From NCBI RefSeq assembly GCF_010093125.1, contig NZ_NMZQ01000013.1, forward strand, positions 1 through 53,851: a DNA stretch of 53,851 nt. The letters run 5' to 3'. The DNA is from Veillonella sp. R32. GTDB taxonomy: Bacteria; Bacillota; Negativicutes; Veillonellales; Veillonellaceae. Below are positions 51,059 to 53,851 of this stretch, one piece after another; the first letter of the stretch is position 1; each line of letters opens with the position of its first letter. Below the pieces are notes generated by a model. It did no database searches. It saw nothing but the letters and a program-made list of their open reading frames with translations, and had not been told where the DNA came from. The translations under genes and the position numbers were made by a program.

Positions 51059-53202
51059 TGGAAACGATTCGGGGGATTGTGCAACGATTAATCTATAAGA
51101 ACGAAAGCAATGCTTATTGTGTGTTTCTTTTAGAGGATTATAATGAAGAACAAATCGTTTGCACCGCTAATTTAGAAGCTCCTAAAGAAGGGGACGATTT
51201 AGAATTAACCGGGCGTTACATCACCCACAAGAAATATGGCCGTCAATTTGAAACAACCACCATTGAGCGCTTAAAGCCTGATACGCTGTATGGGGCAAAG
51301 CAGTATTTAATCAATTTAGGGGTGCGTGGTTTAGGGGAAAAATCCATTGATAAAATAATGGATTATTTCGGTGAAGAGCTCATAGCTATATTGCGTGCTG
51401 AAGACCCTGTAGAATTATTAGAAGTACCAAGCCTTCGTAAAAGCGTTAAGGAAGATTTATATAACTCCTTACGCGGCGAAGGCTTGTTGCAAGAAATTAA
51501 TCGTTTTTTAGAAGGGGCCGGACTTAGTTCTCGGTGGAGTCGCATTTTATATACTACTTATGGTGGCGCTGCCATTAATGTACTAGAAGATAATCCGTTT
51601 CGTTTGATGGATATAGATAGTACGATTACCTTTTCTATGGCTGATACTTTGCGTACGGCCTTAGAAATTGAGCCTAATGATGAACGACGTATCGAAGCGG
51701 CTGTTTTATATACTTTACGTAATATCAGTGACAATGGTCATAGTTGTATGCCTGCTGATGAATTAATCGGGCTTGTATTTGATATGTTAGGTGGCTATGC
51801 GGAAGAAATCGCAGCGCGCCTCGAGGAACTATTAGATTATGGCCAAATAATTGGTACTGATCATGAGGGCCTTTTATACATATATAGTCCTAACATTTAC
51901 CATGCCGAATCAGAAGCTGCTTATTTGACACAACGTTTGCTAGCCGAGGGGGCGGTTATTTCCCTAGATTTAGCAAATTTTGTTGAACAGTTTGAAGGGT
52001 CAAAACATATTCGCTTAGGGGAGGCCCAAAAAGAAGCTATTCAGTTGGCTTTACAAAATAAGATGGCTTTAATTACAGGTGGTCCCGGTACGGGGAAAAC
52101 GACCATCATTCAAGCTCTAGTAGAAGCATTTCAACAGACACCACAAAATCGCATCCTTCTGTGTGCCCCTACAGGGCGTGCGGCGAAACGTTTAACAGAA
52201 GCGACTGGCTATGAAGCGACAACTATTCATCGCTTGCTCATGCCTATACAAGGTAGCGATTCGTATGACTTTACGAAGAATGAAGATAATTTATTAGAAG
52301 CAGATGTCGTGATTGTAGATGAAGCCTCTATGTTAAATGTACAGTTATATTATTCTTTATTGGCGGCCATTCCTGAAACGGCATATGTTATTATTGTAGG
52401 CGATGTAGATCAGCTACCGCCTATTGGTGCTGGTTTTGTGTTACGTGACTTATTGGACAGTGAAATTATTCCTTTTGTCCGTTTAAATACTATTTTTAGG
52501 CAAAAGGAAGGAAATCGTATTGTAACGAATGCTCATGACATAAATCACGGTCTTATGCCTGAATTAGGGAATAGTGGAGAGTTTACTTTCATTGAAGTAC
52601 GCAGTGTAACTGATATGATGCATCGCATTGTAGCCTCTTATAAAGAAGCACTGGCAACTGCTGAGGATGAATTGGAGGTACAAGTTATTTCTCCTATGCG
52701 CCGTGGTGTAGCGGGTAGCGTAGCTATTTCTAAGACCATTCAAGAGGCCATTAATAAAAAGTCCACTTTGCGGAGTGAAGTAAAAATTAATGGTCAAATA
52801 TATCGTGTCGGTGATAAGGTAATTCAAGTGTTAAATAATTATGAACTTGAAGTATTTAATGGCGAAATTGGGGTTATTTTTGCTATTTCTAAAACGGACG
52901 TATCCATTCGTTTCTTAGATAAAGAAGTCAAAGTGCCGATGGAAGACATGGTTTCATTTATGTTAGCTTATGCCATTACCGTACATAAAAGCCAGGGTAG
53001 CGAATATAGTACCGTTATTATTCCCTTTATACCAACTTATCATCAAATGTTACAGCGAAATCTATTATATACGGCTGTTACTAGAGCCCGTAATAAAGTT
53101 ATTGTTATTGGTACTAAAGGGGCTATTCAAAGAGCGGTGGGGACTCAAAGTGGCTTGACTCGTTATAGTTTATTTAAGGAACGTTTACAGGGAGTGATGT
53201 AA
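51058..53202 (+). CDS. recD2: RecD2-type ATP-dependent DNA helicase
   Basis: A 714-residue SF1B helicase of the RecD/TraA family that works without RecBC. An N-terminal OB-like region (about 1-80) and a helix-hairpin-helix region (NLGVRGLGEKSIDKIM, about 88-103) precede the motor. Walker A GGPGTGKTTIIQ is at about 341-352, motif II VIVDEASML, motif III GDVDQLPPIGAG, and the UvrD-like C-terminal motif YAITVHKSQGSEYSTVI with TAVTRARNKV. Known relatives unwind 5'-3' and take part in recombination repair. The ATG overlaps the upstream TAA. Confidence 0.94.
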   Translation: METIRGIVQRLIYKNESNAYCVFLLEDYNEEQIVCTANLEAPKEGDDLELTGRYITHKKYGRQFETTTIERLKPDTLYGAKQYLINLGVRGLGEKSIDKIMDYFGEELIAILRAEDPVELLEVPSLRKSVKEDLYNSLRGEGLLQEINRFLEGAGLSSRWSRILYTTYGGAAINVLEDNPFRLMDIDSTITFSMADTLRTALEIEPNDERRIEAAVLYTLRNISDNGHSCMPADELIGLVFDMLGGYAEEIAARLEELLDYGQIIGTDHEGLLYIYSPNIYHAESEAAYLTQRLLAEGAVISLDLANFVEQFEGSKHIRLGEAQKEAIQLALQNKMALITGGPGTGKTTIIQALVEAFQQTPQNRILLCAPTGRAAKRLTEATGYEATTIHRLLMPIQGSDSYDFTKNEDNLLEADVVIVDEASMLNVQLYYSLLAAIPETAYVIIVGDVDQLPPIGAGFVLRDLLDSEIIPFVRLNTIFRQKEGNRIVTNAHDINHGLMPELGNSGEFTFIEVRSVTDMMHRIVASYKEALATAEDELEVQVISPMRRGVAGSVAISKTIQEAINKKSTLRSEVKINGQIYRVGDKVIQVLNNYELEVFNGEIGVIFAISKTDVSIRFLDKEVKVPMEDMVSFMLAYAITVHKSQGSEYSTVIIPFIPTYHQMLQRNLLYTAVTRARNKVIVIGTKGAIQRAVGTQSGLTRYSLFKERLQGVM

Positions 53203-53766
53203 GTGCATTGGCGTGATTTTCTATTTCCTCCTACTTGTCCTAGTTGCGGGGCGGAAGTATGGCAGACTGGGGAATGGTGTAAAACTTGCTTTGAGGAGCT
53301 CTATGATGTTCGTAAAATAACTGATTTAGAAGGACAAGACTTAGCATATGCTTATGTATTAGGTCATTATGATAAAGGATTAAAGCGTATATTGCGAGAT
53401 TTGAAATTTCAAGGTAAAAAGGAGCGTGCCTTAGGGGCGGCTCCTTTTTTGTATTCATTTATGTTTGCCTTACCAACTTATGATTTAGCACCTGATTATG
53501 TCATTCCCATTCCAGTCAGTGACGCTAAGAGACAAATTAGAGGTTATAATCAAGTAGATATTATTTTTAAACAATGGATACGTAAGGTGGCCACCAATCA
53601 TAATAAAACCTGGCAGTGGCTAGAAGCACTGCATAAAGTGGACTCTACTCAGGCTATGTTTGCTTTGGGACGAACAGAGCGCCATGAAAATATGAAACAT
53701 GCTTTTACAACCTTACCAAGTATATTAACTCAGGGAATTTTAGGGTTATAGGACAAAACGTGTTGG
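53203..53766 (+). pseudogene. comF: ComF-family protein, truncated before the PRPP-binding loop
   Basis: GTG start at 53203, one base after the recD2 stop, behind GGGAG. The N-terminal zinc finger is clear (PPTCPSCG..CKTC), followed by LKRILRDLKFQGKKERA and the PDYVIPIPVS..RQIRGYNQV core of ComF. Reading stops at 53751 (182 residues), without the DDxxTTG PRPP loop that ComF needs and about 40-50 residues short. Directly after, another forward frame reads VIGQNVLV (about 53743-53766), which looks like the start of the missing segment, pointing to a frameshift plus loss of the rest. ComF proteins are needed for DNA uptake in competent bacteria; this copy is probably inactive. A genuinely short variant cannot be excluded. 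Confidence 0.65.
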
Positions 53767-53769
53767 TTT

Positions 53770-53851
53770 TTAATCCCAATAAGTAGGAAATTCTGTGCTC
53801 CGATGAAGTTCATTCCATGCAAGCCCGTCACCCCATTGAGGAATAGAATAA
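53770..53851 (-). CDS. C-terminal fragment of an unknown minus-strand protein (runs off the window)
   Basis: On the minus strand, a frame entering from the right edge reads IPQWGDGLAWNELHRSTEF and ends PTYWD before a TAA at 53772-53770. Only 26 codons are inside the window. The Trp-rich composition looks like real coding sequence rather than a random frame, and it abuts the end of the broken comF within a few bases. Family not recognised. Confidence 0.4.
   Translation of the reverse strand, partial: YSIPQWGDGLAWNELHRSTEFPTYWD

Noticed and set aside
1-53851. CRISPR array, tRNA, rRNA, transposase, integrase or phage genes
   Set aside because: I looked for regular spaced repeats, cloverleaf-like segments with CCA ends and typical mobile-element proteins and recognised none; a dedicated search could still reveal remnants.

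Overview
The window looks like chromosomal DNA from a diderm, low-GC Firmicute of the class Negativicutes, most probably Veillonella or a close relative. I infer this from the mixture of content. Gene blocks typical of Firmicutes (rimP-nusA-ylxR-ylxQ-infB-rbfA-nrnA-truB-ribF, an ArsC/Spx-like protein, a KapD-like exonuclease) sit beside genes of an outer-membrane bacterium: a complete ADP-heptose/LPS inner-core pathway and YadA-type trimeric autotransporters. The DNA is AT-rich, and genes lie almost entirely on the + strand. Only rpsT and a gene fragment at the right edge are on the minus strand.

Layout. 0.3-4.3 kb: two tandem trimeric autotransporter adhesins whose 3' ends are nearly identical. 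4.4-11.4 kb: singly or loosely arranged metabolic and membrane genes (VTT/TVP38 membrane protein, PLP aminotransferase, Mrp/NBP35 ATPase, DASS dicarboxylate transporter, M18 aminopeptidase plus a membrane protein). 11.5-14.9 kb: pyruvate carboxylase. 15.1-16.1 kb: a VirK/YbjX-family gene interrupted by an in-frame amber codon. 16.2-26.4 kb: a long, tightly packed run, nrdR, M19 dipeptidase, gmhA, hldE, hldD, gmhB, two heptosyltransferases, an exonuclease, an M18 peptidase, an unknown protein and an ArsC/Spx-like protein, many joined by ATGA or TAATG overlaps. 26.6-29.3 kb: a three-gene ABC importer with a striking dyad over its promoter. 29.5-34.6 kb: rpsO, pnp, dut, a Nudix hydrolase and deoB. 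34.8-40.6 kb: rpsT (minus strand, TTG start) divergent from polA-mutM-coaE-lytic transglycosylase-unknown. 40.8-48.6 kb: the nusA-infB translation/ribosome-maturation operon ending in ribF. 48.8-53.8 kb: a second PLP aminotransferase, a fused chorismate mutase-shikimate kinase, RecD2 helicase and a broken comF, with the C-terminus of an unknown minus-strand gene entering from the right.

How the parts connect. GmhA, HldE, GmhB and HldD make ADP-heptose from sedoheptulose-7-phosphate, and the two GT9 enzymes next door add heptose to the LPS core. Pyruvate carboxylase supplies oxaloacetate and the DASS carrier moves dicarboxylates, which fits a lactate/dicarboxylate-fermenting lifestyle (inference from what is known of Veillonella). 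The rimP-ribF block is standard information processing.

I did not find a clear-cut new multi-gene defence or mobile system: no transposase, integrase, CRISPR array, tRNA or rRNA was recognised. The observations most worth following are: the long coiled-coil tails after the beta-barrel anchor of both adhesins, which should lie in the periplasm; sequence homogenisation of the adhesin 3' ends; the amber-interrupted virK-like gene; the dyad over the ABC-importer promoter; structured leaders before rpsO and rimP; a three-tier hairpin after dut; the chorismate mutase-shikimate kinase fusion; and the comF gene truncated at its PRPP-binding loop.
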